From Bradyrhizobium diazoefficiens (GTDB lineage: Bacteria > Pseudomonadota > Alphaproteobacteria > Rhizobiales > Xanthobacteraceae), in contig NZ_JAENXS010000004.1 in NCBI RefSeq assembly GCF_016612535.1, positions 186,001-250,000 on the forward strand: DNA of 64,000 bases, read 5' to 3'. How positions within the stretch are numbered: position 1 is the first letter of the stretch; every line of letters begins with the position of its first letter. The notes below the pieces were generated by a model. That model was not told the origin of the DNA. It saw only the letters and a program-made list of their open reading frames with translations, and ran no database searches. Shown in pieces: positions 46,199 to 56,639 of the stretch. A program made the translations under genes and the position numbers.

Positions 46199-46333
46199 GC
46201 GCGATCACCTCCTTTTTGCAATGCTATGAAACTCACTGCTCCATTAGCTCCACCATAACAGCCTGAGGCATCATCAATCTACGATTGTCTATCCTAGCCG
46301 GTATCGGGCGGACAGGTCGCTCGGGATCAGGGA

Positions 46334-47176
46334 TTAGTTTCGATTGACCGCTGGATCAAGTTTTTCCCTCATTTCCTCGCCAATCACCGTCACGGCAAGC
46401 GAGATCGTAAAAATTACCAAGGCCGGTATGACCGCTATCCACCATGCCGTCGTCAAATAGTCACGACCGAAGCCGACCATGCTGCCCAAGCTGGTCTCGG
46501 GGGCCTGGATGCCTACTCCAAGGAAGGAGAGAGAACTCTCCAGAAGAACTACTTGCGGGAGCGCTAGGGTACAGTTGGTAATTAGCACCCCCGCCATGTT
46601 CGGCAACAGGTGCCTTCCGTAGATCCGAAACGGCCCCGCTCCCAGGCCCTTCACCGCGATAGCAAACCCCTGGTTCTGCAAGGAAAGCGCCACGCCTCGC
46701 GCGAGACGGGCATAGCGTTCCCAACCATGCAGACCCAGGACCATGACGAACATCATCATGCTGTTCTCGAAGACCGTGATCAAAGCCAGGACCATCAGCA
46801 GGTAAGGAACGGCCGCCTGAAGATCGATTAGGATGACCAGCAGGTCATCGACCGCACCGCGAAAATGCGCGGCCAAAAGCCCGATGACAATGCCTATCGT
46901 CGCGCCGAAACCGGTGGCAAGGAAGGCCACCGCCATCGTCACGCGGATCGAATAAAGCAGACGGACGAGCACGTCCCTGCCCAGGTCGTCAGTGCCGAAC
47001 GGATGAGACAGCGATCCTCCCAATAGAACAGGTGGAACCAGACGGGCTCGCAGATCCATCGTCTCGTTGCTGATCGTGGATAGCTCCGGCCCAATCAGAG
47101 CCATGAGAACGATCCCGCCGAGAAATAGAGCAGCGGCAATGGCCGGTTTCGAAAAATTGGTTGCTCGATTTGTCAC
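46334..47176 (-). CDS. dppC: DppC-type peptide ABC transporter permease
   Basis: 280 residues. The GTG start at 47176 overlaps the stop of the dppB-type gene (GTGA), which settles it against an upstream ATG in a frame crossing that gene. SHPFGTDDLGRDVLVRLLYS is the conserved DppC loop, and GLGAGPFRIYGRHLLPNMAG the EAA coupling loop. Six hydrophobic segments. Last gene of the operon. Confidence 0.88.
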   Translation of the reverse strand: MTNRATNFSKPAIAAALFLGGIVLMALIGPELSTISNETMDLRARLVPPVLLGGSLSHPFGTDDLGRDVLVRLLYSIRVTMAVAFLATGFGATIGIVIGLLAAHFRGAVDDLLVILIDLQAAVPYLLMVLALITVFENSMMMFVMVLGLHGWERYARLARGVALSLQNQGFAIAVKGLGAGPFRIYGRHLLPNMAGVLITNCTLALPQVVLLESSLSFLGVGIQAPETSLGSMVGFGRDYLTTAWWIAVIPALVIFTISLAVTVIGEEMREKLDPAVNRN

Positions 47177-48093
47177 TCTAGAGGTCCAATCCGCGGATCG
47201 AGCCAAGCGTAGAGCAGGTCGACCGTGATGTTGACTGTGACCATGGAGATCCCGACCAGCACCATGATAGTCTGGACGACCGCGGCATCTCGCATCGTGA
47301 CCGCTTGAACGAGCAATTGACCCATGCCCGGCCAAGCGAAGACGTTTTCCGTGATTGTTGCGCCGACGAATAGAGAGCCAATTGCAAGACCGATCAGCGT
47401 CACCATCGGCACCGCCATATTGGGCAAGGCATGCCGCCAGACCGTTGCGCTAGGGCTCAAGCCTTTGGCGAGGGCCGCGCGCATGTAGGGCTGGTTCATT
47501 ATTTCGAGCATGGACGTGCGGGCGAACCGCACAAAAACCGCGAACTCCCCAACCGCGACAGTCGTGATCGGCAGGATGTAGTGAAGCGCCGTGTTGTTGC
47601 CCGTCGTTGGCAGCCACCCGAACTCGACGCTGAGAGCCAGGATCAGGAAGATTGCGATAATGAATGACGGCACGCAGTAGCCGGCCAGGGCGACGAAGGT
47701 TGTCACTCTGTCTACCGCAGTGCCGCGTCGGTGGGCGGTGAAGACGCCTAGCGCCAGCCCCAGAAAGACTGCGACGAGCAGTCCGGATCCCATCAGAGAC
47801 AGGGTTGCCGGAACCCGCTCCAGCACCGCTTCCAGAGCTGGACGCCGTCCAATGAAAGACTGCCCGAAGTCGCCATGAAGCAGGGCAGTTATGAAGGTGA
47901 TGTATTGTTCGAAAAGCGGCTTCTCTAGGCCCCACCTCGTGTTGAAGGCCGCGATGGCGGCCGGGTCGGCTTCCGCCCCCAGCATGGCGCTGGCGCCGCT
48001 GCCGGACGTACGAAGCACGATGAAGGCGAACGTCATCAGGAGCAGGATTGTTATGGCGGCGCGCGCAAGTCGCCGAAGGAAAACCATAGCCAT
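47173..48093 (-). CDS. dppB: DppB-type peptide ABC transporter permease
   Basis: 306 residues (start at 48087 also possible). One N-terminal membrane helix, then LGLEKPLFEQY-like RWGLEKPLFEQYITFITALL and HGDFGQSF, the DppB hallmark, and the coupling loop MRAALAKGLSPSATVWRHAL. It follows the fused ATPase gene by two bases. Confidence 0.9.
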   Translation of the reverse strand: MAMVFLRRLARAAITILLLMTFAFIVLRTSGSGASAMLGAEADPAAIAAFNTRWGLEKPLFEQYITFITALLHGDFGQSFIGRRPALEAVLERVPATLSLMGSGLLVAVFLGLALGVFTAHRRGTAVDRVTTFVALAGYCVPSFIIAIFLILALSVEFGWLPTTGNNTALHYILPITTVAVGEFAVFVRFARTSMLEIMNQPYMRAALAKGLSPSATVWRHALPNMAVPMVTLIGLAIGSLFVGATITENVFAWPGMGQLLVQAVTMRDAAVVQTIMVLVGISMVTVNITVDLLYAWLDPRIGPLE

Positions 48094-48095
48094 CT

Positions 48096-49775
<1,680 letters not shown>

Positions 49776-49776
49776 A

Positions 49777-51330
49777 TCAACCAGCTTGGAGGTTGCCTGC
49801 GCGAAGATCCATGAACGCCGTGTCGTTTGGGGTCCATTTGATCTTCCGGCGCTTGCCGTAGAACATGGGAAGCGTGTGGAGGTAGGTGCCTGGCGGGTCC
49901 TGTTCGTATATATCGAGAAGGCGGGCGGAGGCGGCACGGCGCTTGGCGTGGTCGAGGCTGAGAAGATCCTCACCGACCTTGTCGAACTCGGCATTGCTCC
50001 ACTGCTTACGGCTTGGGATCAGACCGCCCTTGCCGTAGAGGCGGAAGATCTGGCCCAGCGGATCCGGATAGTAGGCTGCGTTGGAGATGTTGCTGATGCC
50101 TTGTCCAGCAGCCAGAACCTGTTCGGTCGATTCCACCAAGCTGAGCTTGACGTTGAGCCCGACTGCCTTCCACATCTGCTGAAGGACTTGGGCAGTTGTG
50201 ACCTCGTTCGTGTAGTAGTCCTTGAGATAGCGGTAGGCGATTTCGCCTCCGTCGTAGCCGGCCTCCTTCAGGAGCTTCTTGGCGGCGTCGGGATCGAAGG
50301 GCGTCGCCTTGTGCTCGCTGACATACATGTTGCCGAAGGCCTGCATCTGAAGGCCGTTGGGCACGGTCACCTTACCATCGAAGAGAGTATCGACGATGAT
50401 TTGCCTGTCGATCGCCAGATTTAGAGCGCGCCGAATGCGGGCATCCTTCAGGACCGAGTGCTGGCTGTTGTAAACCAGAGCGCGAATGTTGCGGATCGGA
50501 CCGCCGACAACTTCGGTGTTTGCATCGCCCGCCAGCGCCTTGAATTGGTCCGGAGCAAGTTCCGTAACGATATCGAATTCGCCTGTCCGCAGGCCCGCGG
50601 TACGCGCTGCTGCCTCGGGGGTCAGCTTCAGCGTGAAGGATTTGATCGAAGGCTTCTCGCCCCAATAGCCATCGAATGCTTCGAAACGGATGAACTGGCC
50701 CGGACGTACGTCCGCGATGCGGTAAGGGCCGGTGCCCACGACGGAGAGACCCCACTTCTCCCAGTTCTCCGCCTTTCGGAAGCCGGAAGCACTCGGAATC
50801 TGACCCATCCAACTTGCAAGGCGCAGCTCGAGCAGGGGATCGGTGCTCTTGGTGGTGATCCGAACCTTGAAGCGCTCGACCGCTTTCACGGAGGCGATCG
50901 TGCCCAGAAAGGATACGGCAGTCGTGTAGCCGGGTCCCTGGGCGTCGGCCGAACCGTAACGCACGGCCCCCAACATGAATTCAACGTCCTCTGCCGTGAA
51001 CTGACTACCATCGTGGCACTTCACGTCCTGGCGGAGATCAAGCTCCAGGGTGAGATCGTTCAAGCGACGCCAGGAGGAGGCGAGACCCGGCTTCAGCTGT
51101 TTGGTACCGAAGTCGTAGAAAATCAGATTTTCGATGAGGTTCTGCGATACACGCTCGCTGTCGTTCGAATTCGCTCCCATCGGATCGAGACTTACCGGAA
51201 GGCTCGTGACGGCGATCGTCAGATCGGACAATCCCGTGCTAGCGCCTTGAGCCTGGGCGCCATAGACCGCAAAGAGTCCGGCTGCTGCAGAAGCCTGCAG
51301 CAGACTGCGACGGTTGAGAGTGATCGGCAT
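49777..51330 (-). CDS. peptide/nickel-type ABC transporter binding protein (SBP_bac_5)
   Basis: 517 residues from MPITLNRRSLLQASAAAGLF; the twin-arginine (NRRSLLQ) and hydrophobic run ending AQAQG suggest Tat export. The mature protein has DLTIAVTSLPVSLDPMGANS, RQDVKCHDGSQFTAEDVEFM and ALNLAIDRQIIVDTLFDGKV, the oligopeptide-binding pattern. The start at 51357 is possible but not family-like. Possible ligands are peptides, opines or D-amino acid derivatives; the divergent desulfhydrase gene hints at a sulfur-containing one. Confidence 0.88.
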   Translation of the reverse strand: MPITLNRRSLLQASAAAGLFAVYGAQAQGASTGLSDLTIAVTSLPVSLDPMGANSNDSERVSQNLIENLIFYDFGTKQLKPGLASSWRRLNDLTLELDLRQDVKCHDGSQFTAEDVEFMLGAVRYGSADAQGPGYTTAVSFLGTIASVKAVERFKVRITTKSTDPLLELRLASWMGQIPSASGFRKAENWEKWGLSVVGTGPYRIADVRPGQFIRFEAFDGYWGEKPSIKSFTLKLTPEAAARTAGLRTGEFDIVTELAPDQFKALAGDANTEVVGGPIRNIRALVYNSQHSVLKDARIRRALNLAIDRQIIVDTLFDGKVTVPNGLQMQAFGNMYVSEHKATPFDPDAAKKLLKEAGYDGGEIAYRYLKDYYTNEVTTAQVLQQMWKAVGLNVKLSLVESTEQVLAAGQGISNISNAAYYPDPLGQIFRLYGKGGLIPSRKQWSNAEFDKVGEDLLSLDHAKRRAASARLLDIYEQDPPGTYLHTLPMFYGKRRKIKWTPNDTAFMDLRAGNLQAG

Positions 51331-51438
51331 AGTTCTTCCTTCTTGGACAAGGTTCATCTGCCCGGCGGACTGCTTCCGGGGGTTTGCGCTAGGGGGTCAA
51401 TTCTGCTGTGGGCACTGAAGAAAGATGACCGGCCTAGG

Positions 51439-52266
51439 CTAGACATCTTCCAGCATCGGGCAGCGCGCGACTTCGACATGGACGCCCGAAGCCGAAAGCA
51501 CCTCCGCGAAGGTCTTCGGCGGGTCCTCGTCAGTCACGATGGTGTGAATCGAAGAGAATGGCGCGACGCACCACGACGCATTCCGGCCGAAATTGCTGCT
51601 GCGCGCGAGCACCATGACGCGACGCGAGCGTGAGACCAGTAGACGGCGGAGCTGCGCGGTATAGGATTCATTGGCCAGCATCCCGGTTTCGAGATCGAAA
51701 CCCGACGTGCCCATAATCGTCAGATCGAAAAGCCGGTTTCGTATTTCCTGTAGCGGCGCCTCGCCTCGTAGGAACTGATCACGACGATGAAGAATGCCGC
51801 CAGTCAATTCGATTTCGTGAGGGCCGGCGGACGCGGCTTCCGCGACAGCCGGCATGTTGGTCAGGATGTGAAGTTCCGGCTGCCCAACGAGCAGTTTGGC
51901 GACACGGACGGTCAACGAACCTTCGTCAATAAAAACCGTCCGGGTTTTCCCGATCAATGGCAGAGCGGCCGCGGCGATACGGTCCTTCACTTCCGCGGCG
52001 TCGGTCATGCGATGGGATAATGACGTATCGTAAGCTGGTGTTCCCCGGATCGCCCCGCCATGAACTCGGCGAACGACGCCTGCCGCCTCGAGCTGCTTGA
52101 GATCTCGTCTTACCGTCTCTTCGGTGACTGCGAATATCTGGGCGAGGTCTGTGATTCTAGCATCGCCACGTTGAGTGACATGTTCGCCGATCCGCTGTTG
52201 ACGCTGAGGTGCCAGAAGGCCGCCTTTCTCTTCGCCGCGCAGCCCGTTCTTCGTATTTGGAGCCAT
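51439..52266 (-). CDS. DeoR family transcriptional regulator
   Basis: 275 residues. The N-terminal helix-turn-helix at about residues 22-70 (ITDLAQIFAVTEETVRRDLK, then QLEAAGVVRRVHGGAI) has the DeoR signature. The C-terminal sugar-phosphate-like sensor domain follows (ALPLIGKTRTVFIDEGSLTV ... TNMPAVAEAA). It is 108 bases upstream of the binding-protein gene, in the same direction, and divergent from the desulfhydrase gene, so it probably represses both. Confidence 0.85.
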   Translation of the reverse strand: MAPNTKNGLRGEEKGGLLAPQRQQRIGEHVTQRGDARITDLAQIFAVTEETVRRDLKQLEAAGVVRRVHGGAIRGTPAYDTSLSHRMTDAAEVKDRIAAAALPLIGKTRTVFIDEGSLTVRVAKLLVGQPELHILTNMPAVAEAASAGPHEIELTGGILHRRDQFLRGEAPLQEIRNRLFDLTIMGTSGFDLETGMLANESYTAQLRRLLVSRSRRVMVLARSSNFGRNASWCVAPFSSIHTIVTDEDPPKTFAEVLSASGVHVEVARCPMLEDV

Positions 52267-52517
52267 TGCAGGTCCTTAGGCTTGATGGCGGACACGTAGC
52301 AGCACTCCTTGAAGTCTGTGTGACAATGTTGCCTAATGTCCGAAAGCAAAGCAAAAAGGCAACACAACACAATATATTGCCAAACCGCGGGACGGCGGTG
52401 TATCGCAGGTCAAAACCTCAGGCGCGCCTGTTCTGTACGGACGGCAGGGCGAAAACGAGCGATGCACAAGCGATGCGCCTATCTAGGAGACGGATTCCGG
52501 CAATCGAAATCTGGTCG
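52267..52517. promoter_or_regulatory. divergent promoter region deoR / desulfhydrase
   Basis: About 250 bases between divergent starts. Expected to hold both promoters and the DeoR operator. I see an AT-rich patch (CAACACAACACAATATATTG, near 52358) but no perfect palindrome I would defend. Confidence 0.4.
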
Positions 52518-53558
52518 ATGGACGATCTGTTGAACCGCAGCCGGTCCTTCGCGAGACTAGGCAGGAAGGAAATCCGCCGGCTTCCTCTGGGAGGCCTCGG
52601 AACTCCCTTGGAGCCTCTCGCCGGAGCAAGTGACTACTTGCGCCTGCCGAATCTTCTTATTAAGCGCGATGATCTCACAGGACTGGCCGGTGGCGGGAAC
52701 AAGGTTCGGAAGCTAGAATTCTTTCTCGGAGAACATCTTGAGCCGCAGCACGACACGCTGGTCACCGTGGGGGCCATCCAGTCGAACCATGCGCGCCAGA
52801 CAGCCGCGGCCGCTGCGCGATGCGGATTGCGTTCGGTGCTGGTTCTCGAAGATCGTAGGCCGGACAGCCATGATCCAAACTACGAGGGGTCCGGCAATAT
52901 CCTGTTGAACAGATTGCTGGGTCCGGAGATCATCCGGACCGATACCGCCGGGCACGCGACGGCGCTCGACCAGGTTTTGACACGCCTGCGAAACGAAGGA
53001 CGAAACCCGCTCTTCATTCCGAGCGGAGCATCTACGCCTTCCGGAAGTCTGGGCTACATCCATTGCGCAGCCGAAATGTGGTTTCAGGCCTCAGCGCTGG
53101 GCTTATCGATTGAGAACGTCGTGACCGCAAACGGGAGCGCCGGAACTCAGGCGGGCTTGATTGCAGGATTCAGATTGCTTGGAAAAGACGTCAAGGTCTG
53201 GGGCATCTCACATGGCGAACCGTCCAACAAGCGGGGCAAGGTCAAAACTCTTTTGAACGACATCGAAGCGTTCCTAGGCGTAGATCTAGCGGTTAGCGAA
53301 GAAGAGATATTGAGCGTAGGGGACTACGTCGACGGCGGCTACGGCGTTCCAGGCGATGCAACCCGCCAAGCGATGCAAATCATCGCGAAAGCGGACGGGA
53401 TTATCCTGGACCCCGTATATACCGGAAAGTCGTTCGCAGGCCTTTGCGGGCTTGTGAAGAAAGGTGCGATGTCGCGAGGCGAGGTTACGGTGTTCTTACA
53501 TACCGGCGGTACTCCCGGCCTATTCGCCTACGCCAATCATCCAGCCTTCAACAGCTGA
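52518..53558 (+). CDS. D-cysteine desulfhydrase / ACC deaminase family PLP enzyme
   Basis: 346 residues from MDDLLNRSRSFARLGRKEIR. PLP lysine in TGLAGGGNKVRKLEFFLGEH, then TVGAIQSNHARQTAAAAARC (substrate serine and asparagine), GYIHCAAEMWFQ and ILDPVYTGKSFAGL near the end. The group contains D-cysteine desulfhydrase (to pyruvate, sulfide and ammonia) and 1-aminocyclopropane-1-carboxylate deaminase. The N-terminal FARLGRKEIRRLPLGGLGTP favours the D-cysteine desulfhydrase subgroup. The frame open to 52209 would run through the deoR promoter and is rejected. Divergent from the deoR-dpp operon. Confidence 0.85.
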   Translation: MDDLLNRSRSFARLGRKEIRRLPLGGLGTPLEPLAGASDYLRLPNLLIKRDDLTGLAGGGNKVRKLEFFLGEHLEPQHDTLVTVGAIQSNHARQTAAAAARCGLRSVLVLEDRRPDSHDPNYEGSGNILLNRLLGPEIIRTDTAGHATALDQVLTRLRNEGRNPLFIPSGASTPSGSLGYIHCAAEMWFQASALGLSIENVVTANGSAGTQAGLIAGFRLLGKDVKVWGISHGEPSNKRGKVKTLLNDIEAFLGVDLAVSEEEILSVGDYVDGGYGVPGDATRQAMQIIAKADGIILDPVYTGKSFAGLCGLVKKGAMSRGEVTVFLHTGGTPGLFAYANHPAFNS

Positions 53559-53672
53559 TCTCCACGACTTTCGATGTCCCTTTCGGTTCTGACTTCACGT
53601 ACATGCAGGCTCTCACGCTGCAGGCAAAGTCGTCGACTGCAAATTTGAACGGCCCGGCCGGCCAGGTTGATT

Positions 53673-53704
53673 GGGTTTGCGCGCAATTGCGCAGCCTGCG
53701 TGGC
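53673..53704 (+). repeat. 32-bp dispersed repeat, copy 2
   Basis: Two mismatches from 27898-27929. Here it directly abuts zinc-ribbon repeat copy B. On the minus strand the surrounding frame reads ATQAAQLRANPINLAG, which I recall as a recurrent translated repeat in Bradyrhizobium intergenic DNA. Confidence 0.6.
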
Positions 53705-54178
53705 GCACCGTAAACAGAGAAACCTCTGGCAACCTGTAGTCATGTCGTATCGCCGTTGCAATCATTGGCGGAATTGACTAGAGAAGCTGCGTAGAGTGGG
53801 AAGGTCGGCGCATGAACCATGACAGTTCATCCGGCATGCTGGAAATCGCAGGGACTGATAAGGGGCGTTTCGCCGCATGAAAGAGTGTGATCAGACAGAA
53901 CGAGATTATCGAATTGGCGGAACGGTTAGCGGAACATACGCCAAGCGGCTCAACTCCGCCAAATGAACCAGTTTCGTCGCTATCGCCCGACCTTCCCACC
54001 TAGATCAACACGGACTTGGCTGCGCAGCGAACCAATAACGTGCTTCGGTCGGACTCGTGTCCGATCTGTCCACGCTGCAAGAATTCGATGACATTGACTT
54101 CGCCGCAAAGTGATAAGGGCCCTCCAGTATGGCGGTGCTTCAAATGCGAAATTTGACTGAGATTGTCCGAATTCTTTG
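53701..54178 (+). repeat. zinc-ribbon repeat unit, copy B
   Basis: Collinear with copy A from the AAACAGAGAAA lead to the GTCCGAATTCTTT tail, where homology ends. Its first gene (MNHDSSSGML..., from 53812) is broken by a small deletion and stop, while the zinc-ribbon frame stays open. Confidence 0.65.
54016..54156 (+). CDS. 46-residue zinc-ribbon microprotein (copy B)
   Basis: TTG start replacing the ATG of copy A; the product (L/M)AAQRTNNVLRSDSCPICP, then RCKNSMTLTSPQSDKGPP and VWRCFKCEI, keeps both CxxC pairs and differs from copy A by a few conservative changes. That this frame survives while the gene before it in the repeat decayed suggests selection on the microprotein. Confidence 0.55.
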   Translation: MAAQRTNNVLRSDSCPICPRCKNSMTLTSPQSDKGPPVWRCFKCEI

Positions 54179-54297
54179 CCGTGAGCTCTTGAAACTCCGA
54201 TGCGCCGTCCGCCCGTACTACGACAGCGGACGGTAAGCGTTCTCAGGAATCTGGCGATTTCGTTTGTACGCACGCCTTCCAGTTCAGACCGTGGATT

Positions 54298-54717
54298 TCA
54301 TCGCCTGCGCCGCGCAATCTCGTCAGCGACTGCCTGCGCGGCGCGTAAAAGCCGTTCATGCATCGTCTCGAACATGTCGAGGACGTCATCATTAGGTTCA
54401 TTCCTGCCCTCTTCGATGGCCTTGGTAACCAGTTCGTCGAGAGGCGTTTCCGTCAATTGACCCTTCTCCAGTAGGTATTCAAATAGCCCGTAGCTATTAG
54501 GTTGCGGTTGGATGCGGCCGTCCGAGTTGCACCAAGCCCGGAAGGTCTGATGCCCCATAACGGCTTGTTCGACCACCTCCGCCTCCAGTGGGATCAGCGT
54601 ACCCCACGGCTCGTCCTCCTCGTCAACGAATCCTGCCACGTACATCTGTTGCTCATCAGCGCCTTCATCGCGAGGACGAAGGAATGGCGTGAGGACGATT
54701 TGAGAGGGCTTTGCCAT
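54298..54717 (-). CDS. hypothetical protein, 139 residues
   Basis: MAKPSQIVLTPFLRPRDEGA with a GGAGAG ribosome-binding site six bases before the start at 54717 (the frame to 54753 reads through that site). Acidic, soluble, predicted mixed alpha/beta: YVAGFVDEEDEPWGTLIPLE, then LFEYLLEKGQLTETPLDELV and a long C-terminal helix ending EIARRRR. No family recognised. Confidence 0.6.
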   Translation of the reverse strand: MAKPSQIVLTPFLRPRDEGADEQQMYVAGFVDEEDEPWGTLIPLEAEVVEQAVMGHQTFRAWCNSDGRIQPQPNSYGLFEYLLEKGQLTETPLDELVTKAIEEGRNEPNDDVLDMFETMHERLLRAAQAVADEIARRRR

Positions 54718-54849
54718 AATAATCTCTCCAGGGGGAGAGAGCACCAGTTTCATCAGTACATGGCGGCATCAGGGCCTGCGCCGAATACGCTGGACATGTG
54801 AATAATGCAAACCGTAGGAGCCGCTGTGGGGGACCCACGAATTAGCCGT

Positions 54850-55249
54850 TCGTTCTCTCATTCACCGCTCTGGCAGATAACTTATTCTAACGCGCCACCC
54901 GATCGTATCTGCCACTCTCTGTCCATCTCCTCGCCTGCCCGCAGCCATATCCCACCGATCCTTGTTCTTCGACCCAAGCATTCGGGTCCATTCCCCAACG
55001 ACGCTAGCGTCTATCGGAATGATCCGGTCCGCATACGCTTTCTCGATTGCAGTGATCGCCTTGAGCAAGTCTGCTGCCCTTTTCGGTTCGCGTCGCTTCA
55101 ACATCTCGGCGCCGCGCCGTTTTTCGAAGAGTGTAGCCGCGCTCAGACGGAGGTCGGAATCGTCGACCGTTGTAAGTCACTTGCGCACGTTCGCGTTGCC
55201 CGCGCACCAAACTCGCGAAGCACGTTCTCGTCGATCAAATACGCGGTCA
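54850..55249 (-). pseudogene. broken PIN-domain (VapC-like) toxin gene
   Basis: Begins with a GTG overlapping the stop of the DUF433 antitoxin gene (GTGA at 55249): VTAYLIDENVLREFGAR is a PIN-domain start with the first acidic residues. It then shifts frame; the main body survives in other frames, including EMLKRREPKRAADLLKA and RIIPIDASVVGEWTRMLG followed by KNKDRWDMA, the last part holding the PIN catalytic aspartate region. At least two frameshifts; inactive. The partner antitoxin at 55247 is intact. Confidence 0.65.
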
Positions 55250-55885
55250 CGGAATCAGGCGCGGCGCAACCTCGCCCGCCTCGGCTTCTTCATCGAAGGC
55301 GCCGAGGTCGGCTAGCTCTGCCAGGGCCCGCTTCAGGCTCCTCGGAGGATAAGGGCGTCCTCGCTTTGGATACGCCTTGGCATATTCGATCGCGGCCTCA
55401 ACCTGATCGCGCGTCAGCAACGGAAAATCGTCGACAATCTCCTGGACCGATTGGCCACGGGCCAGGGCCGCCACCATGTAGACAGGAATTTTGGTGCCTT
55501 TAATGATCGGTTCGTTACGACCAGTTCCGACTTGCACCCGTCGGCGCAGTTCGTCGAGACGATGAAGACGGCTCTTGAGGTCGGCGTCGATCTTGCCGAG
55601 ATCCAGGACCAATTCGCCGAACGCAACTCGGTGCGCGTCGAAGGAGAGCTGCCGGATCGCCTCATAGAGGCGACGCCGACCCGCGGGGGTAAGATCTCTT
55701 TCCAATCCGTCGGCGACCAGCAGGTAGCGCATCTCCGTAGGGCCGAGGAGGCGCTGAACTCCGCTTCCGGCGCGTCGCTGACGTGCGCGAACGACGCCGG
55801 TATCGATAGCCTTGTTGAGCGCAGCCGCCGACCGTTTCAGCACGTAACCTGCTTCCGTGAGTGTCAGGACTTGGGCGGAAGACAT
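55247..55885 (-). CDS. DUF433 family antitoxin
   Basis: 212 residues from MSSAQVLTLTEAGYVLKRSA. The N-terminal third looks like a helix-turn-helix (EAGYVLKRSAAALNKAIDTG). The DUF433 domain covers about residues 125-185 (EPIIKGTKIPVYMVAALARG, QSVQEIVDDFPLLTRDQVEA). DUF433 proteins with an N-terminal DNA-binding part pair with PIN toxins, and here the PIN gene directly follows, overlapping by GTGA. A TTG at 55900 is a possible earlier start. It probably autoregulates through the inverted repeat at 55902-55928. Intact although its toxin is broken. Confidence 0.75.
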   Translation of the reverse strand: MSSAQVLTLTEAGYVLKRSAAALNKAIDTGVVRARQRRAGSGVQRLLGPTEMRYLLVADGLERDLTPAGRRRLYEAIRQLSFDAHRVAFGELVLDLGKIDADLKSRLHRLDELRRRVQVGTGRNEPIIKGTKIPVYMVAALARGQSVQEIVDDFPLLTRDQVEAAIEYAKAYPKRGRPYPPRSLKRALAELADLGAFDEEAEAGEVAPRLIP

Positions 55886-55901
55886 GCGGAGCTTCGTCAA
55901 T

Positions 55902-55928
55902 AATTCATCCCCAATCTAAGGATGAATT
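55902..55928. promoter_or_regulatory. inverted-repeat operator candidate before the DUF433 antitoxin
   Basis: Perfect 9-bp arms (AATTCATCC / GGATGAATT) with a nine-base spacer, just upstream of the antitoxin gene and 100 bases upstream of the divergent relB-type gene. Such a repeat is what an autoregulating antitoxin would bind. Confidence 0.6.
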
Positions 55929-56030
55929 AGGAGGTGACAAGGCACAGCGTAGAGGACATGGGGACCATGATCTCTCTGGTGCATGTCATTCAAATGCATT
56001 ACATTAACCGCGAATGAAGGAGGTCGCGCT

Positions 56031-56339
56031 ATGGCTTCGAATGCCCTGGTCCAAACGCGCATCGATGCGGACGTAAAGGAAAAGGCCACCGCAGTTCTGG
56101 AAAATATGGGTCTTACGGTATCGGACGCCGTGCGGATTCTGCTGACACGCACGGCCAACGAAGGGATGCTTCCGCTGGAGCTCGTGAGCAACAGCCAAGC
56201 TTACGATAGCTGGTTCCGTGCGAAGGTACGCGAGGCGCTGGGGGACACCCGGCCCGATCTCGATAATTCCGAGATCGAAGCGCATTTTGCACAACGCCGT
56301 GCCGCTGCGCTTCGAAAAGCGGCGGAGCCTAAGCGGTGA
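56031..56339 (+). CDS. RelB/DinJ family antitoxin
   Basis: 102 residues. MASNALVQTRIDADVKEKAT, then AVLENMGLTVSDAVRILLTR is the ribbon-helix-helix of RelB/DinJ antitoxins; the C-terminal part (DNSEIEAHFAQRRAAALRKA) wraps the toxin. Strong AAGGAGGT seven bases before the start at 56031. Its stop overlaps the toxin start. It likely represses its own operon. Confidence 0.88.
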   Translation: MASNALVQTRIDADVKEKATAVLENMGLTVSDAVRILLTRTANEGMLPLELVSNSQAYDSWFRAKVREALGDTRPDLDNSEIEAHFAQRRAAALRKAAEPKR

Positions 56340-56632
56340 AGCTCGTCTGGTCGCGCTTCGCGCTGTCCGATCGCGACGGCATCTTCAGCTACATCGAGGC
56401 CGAGAATCCCCGTGCCGCGGTTCATGTCGATGAACGGATTGCCGACGCCGCGCGGCGCTTGCTGGACTTTCCTGACAGCGGCCGGCCCGGGCGCGTCGCC
56501 GGCACGTGCGAGTTGGTCATCCCGCGCACCCCTTATGTCGCAGCCTACCTGGTTGACGGTGATATCGTTCGCGTCTTGCGCGTGCTTCACGGCGCGCAGA
56601 TGTGGCCCGACGAACTTACCAATGACGATTGA
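56336..56632 (+). CDS. RelE/ParE family toxin
   Basis: 98 residues with GTG start overlapping the antitoxin stop (GTGA). VWSRFALSDRDGIFSYIEAE, ENPRAAVHVDERIADAARRL, DFPDSGRPGRVAGTCELVIP and YVAAYLVDGDIVRVLRVLHG form the complete ParE/RelE fold. ParE members inhibit gyrase and RelE members cut mRNA on ribosomes; this one looks nearer ParE, lacking a clear RelE catalytic set. Confidence 0.87.
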   Translation: MKLVWSRFALSDRDGIFSYIEAENPRAAVHVDERIADAARRLLDFPDSGRPGRVAGTCELVIPRTPYVAAYLVDGDIVRVLRVLHGAQMWPDELTNDD

Positions 56633-56639
56633 GGCTCCG

